This document shows, in pieces, positions 63,953-64,000 of a stretch of 64,000 bases of DNA. Source of the stretch: Trichomonas tenax (Eukaryota > Parabasalia > Trichomonadida > Trichomonadidae); assembly GCA_023091735.1 (NCBI GenBank), contig JALKBU010000100.1, forward strand, positions 22,035 to 86,034, in the 5' to 3' direction. Within the stretch, counting starts at the first letter, position 1; every line of letters starts with the position of its first letter. The notes under the pieces were generated by a model, which was given only the letters and a program-made list of their open reading frames with translations, ran no database searches and was not told the DNA's origin. The translations under genes and the position numbers were made by a program.

Positions 63953-64000
63953 AATATCTTTGTTGTCTAACCAATACATCCAGGTTAGTGTTGTTGACGA

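Noticed and set aside
1..64000. Spliceosomal introns (GTATGT...ACTAACACACAG type)
   Set aside because: No matching 3' consensus was found, and the breaks in reading frames coincide with pseudogene lesions rather than splice signals.

Overview
The window is nuclear DNA of a parabasalid protist (trichomonad). The evidence is AT-rich spacers, intron-less genes, TCATT-type initiator sequences just upstream of start codons, Maverick/Polinton remnants, BspA-like and beta-helix surface protein pieces, F5/8 type C and DUF3447/ankyrin proteins. Low GC and loose gene spacing fit a Tritrichomonas (e.g. T. foetus) somewhat better than Trichomonas vaginalis; the species is inferred, not proven.

Layout. 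0.2-1.8 kb: a discoidin-domain protein and a membrane-anchored FKBP. 2.2-3.9 kb: decayed Maverick-type genes. 4.6 kb: a ubiquitin-like protein. 5.2-12.3 kb (minus): a giant repeat-containing surface protein broken by nine stop codons and one frameshift. 12.9-13.7 kb: an array of six unrelated long hairpins spaced about 115-130 bp apart, the most unusual structure here and candidate polycistronic hairpin RNA. 14.4-16.0 kb: an EVH1/WH2 actin regulator. 18.8-23.6 kb: a GSK3-like kinase lacking the HRDxK lysine, a chromodomain protein, TVP23 and a WNK-like pseudokinase. 23.9-28.6 kb (minus): a second, more decayed copy of the giant surface protein. 29.1 kb: a truncated beta-helix protein. 30.3-36.2 kb (minus): a BEACH-family scaffold whose BEACH core has been lost. 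36.7-38.3 kb: an ankyrin protein. 39-47.4 kb: small proteins (Cys-rich, HMG box, acidic, unknown), a BspA-like LRR remnant, a MITE-like element and a C2-domain protein. 50-53 kb: remnants of two DNA transposases. 53.6 kb: an R2R3 Myb protein. 55-59 kb: a second Maverick relic with a dead DNA polymerase B. 59.2-61.8 kb: a CoA-dependent acyltransferase-like protein and a type I membrane protein. 61.9-64 kb: spacer ending in a cluster of promoter-like boxes.

The intact genes are single-copy-looking housekeeping and regulatory genes (membrane traffic, actin, signalling, chromatin, transcription) separated by long AT-rich spacers that collect surface-gene pseudogenes and transposon relics. Several starts share a GTCACTTTT box 15-60 bp upstream. 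A second motif, GWCATGTAAA, recurs at least 14 times in spacers only. Intact genes end in TAA, TAG and TGA alike, so the code is standard and the broken genes are true pseudogenes. No introns, tRNA, rRNA or CRISPR were seen.
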